DNA of 59,379 nt from NCBI GenBank assembly GCA_002840835.1, contig PHCQ01000028.1:1-59379 (forward strand), read 5' to 3'. The notes under the pieces are model-generated. The model was not told the origin of the DNA. It searched no databases and saw nothing but the letters and a program-made list of their open reading frames with translations. Position numbers and translations under genes: made by a program. Shown piece after piece: positions 58,876 through 59,379 of the stretch. Within the stretch, counting starts at the first letter, position 1, and each line of letters opens with the position of its first letter. Source of the DNA: Betaproteobacteria bacterium HGW-Betaproteobacteria-16. GTDB lineage: Bacteria; Pseudomonadota; Gammaproteobacteria; Burkholderiales; Burkholderiaceae_C.

Positions 58876-59379
58876 ATGAAAAACGCACGCATCTCCGTTA
58901 TCGCCCTCGCCCTGTCTGCCCTGGTGGCTGGTCAGGCCCTGGCCGCCGATCCTGCCGCTGCCAAGACCCGTGAGCAGGTTCGCGCCGAATACATCCAGGC
59001 CCAGCGCAATGGCGACGTGATCGTCAACGGCGAAATCGGCCTGACCGCCAAGCAGTTGAACCCTGATCTCTACCCTGCCCAGGCCTCCGCACAGGGCAAG
59101 AGCCGCGCCGACGTGCAGGCCGAACTGCGCGAAGCCGTGCGCACCGGTGCCGTGGTGGCGGTGGCGGAGAGTGGCCAGACCCGCAGCGATCTGGATCCCC
59201 AGCGCTACGCCAGCGCCAACACTGTGGCTGGCAAGAGCCGTGCTGAAGTGAAGGCCGAGCTGGCCGAAGCCCGGCGCAATGGTGATGTGGTGGCCAATGG
59301 TGAAATCGGCCTGACGGCCAAGCAGATCAACCCCGATCTGTACCCCACCGAAGTGACCGCCCAGGGCAAGACCCGCGCA
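58876..59379 (+). CDS. DUF4148 repeat protein, exported, partial
   Basis: The first 168 codons of a gene that runs off the window end. A signal peptide (KNARISVIALALSALVAGQA, cleaved after ALA near residue 23) is followed by repeats of a DUF4148-type unit. Unit 1 begins KTREQVRAEYIQAQRNGDVI and ends LNPDLYP. A degenerate second unit begins KSRADVQAELREAVRTG, and unit 3 begins KSRAEVKAELAEARRNGDVV. Units 1 and 3 share NGEIGLTAKQ. DUF4148 proteins are small periplasmic proteins abundant in Burkholderiales, of unknown function. The ribosome site is AAAGGAAAG. Confidence 0.9.
   Translation, partial: MKNARISVIALALSALVAGQALAADPAAAKTREQVRAEYIQAQRNGDVIVNGEIGLTAKQLNPDLYPAQASAQGKSRADVQAELREAVRTGAVVAVAESGQTRSDLDPQRYASANTVAGKSRAEVKAELAEARRNGDVVANGEIGLTAKQINPDLYPTEVTAQGKTRA

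Overview
The window looks like chromosomal DNA of a Comamonadaceae-type betaproteobacterium, with Hydrogenophaga-like gene content. GC is high, operons are tightly packed with many 4-bp ATGA or GTGA start/stop overlaps, and there are hairpin REP elements and a DUF4148 repeat protein of the kind common in this family. The genus is an inference; the sequence holds no rRNA or other marker gene.

Left part, 1-11.8 kb: an accessory zone of small genes and debris. It holds a GNAT acetyltransferase remnant, a fosX-like fosfomycin-resistance gene broken by one extra T, and a translationally coupled acetoacetate-decarboxylase-like / DUF2000 / AraC operon. At 3.4-5.7 kb four short genes, with no integrase in view, sit between attC-like sites whose R'/R'' boxes pair as expected for integron gene cassettes. 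Next come a large DUF3857/transglutaminase/TPR exoprotein, an RraB-like gene flanked by 45-bp direct repeats, two small hypothetical genes and a GFA-family zinc protein.

11.9-26.7 kb (minus strand): the most unusual locus. A 2845-residue surface protein (N-terminal LEPR-type motif, acidic stretch, DUF4347 caspase-like domain, many cadherin/VCBS-type repeats, a new-looking C-terminal tandem repeat) is followed by a TolC-like lipoprotein, a periplasmic adaptor, a second adaptor with a cytoplasmic GAF-like domain, and an M50 metalloprotease fused to an adaptor domain. The last four genes overlap start to stop. There is no ABC transporter, so this resembles a type I export set in which an M50/HlyD fusion takes the inner-membrane place.

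27.3-42.9 kb: an AraC regulator with a PEBP-family protein; a FeaR-like regulator divergent from an aldehyde dehydrogenase, a GMC oxidoreductase and a complete branched-chain-amino-acid-type ABC importer, which looks like a catabolic module; then rnk, a tandem universal stress protein, a glycine-rich beta-helix protein with a GNAT enzyme, and a lipid kinase with a phosphoesterase.

42.9-51.6 kb: a MexEF-OprN/BpeEF-OprC-like RND efflux operon led by an alpha/beta-hydrolase homologue without its catalytic Ser and His, with a divergent LysR regulator. Next to it are an orphan ATP-synthase subunit c paralogue and a coupled Rossmann-like protein.

51.9-58.4 kb (minus strand): a cluster matching the Pseudomonas itaconate-degradation genes (hydratase, acyl-CoA dehydrogenase, CoA-transferase, MmgE/PrpD, CitE-type lyase, LysR). 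The window ends with a nitronate monooxygenase remnant and the 5' part of a DUF4148 repeat protein.
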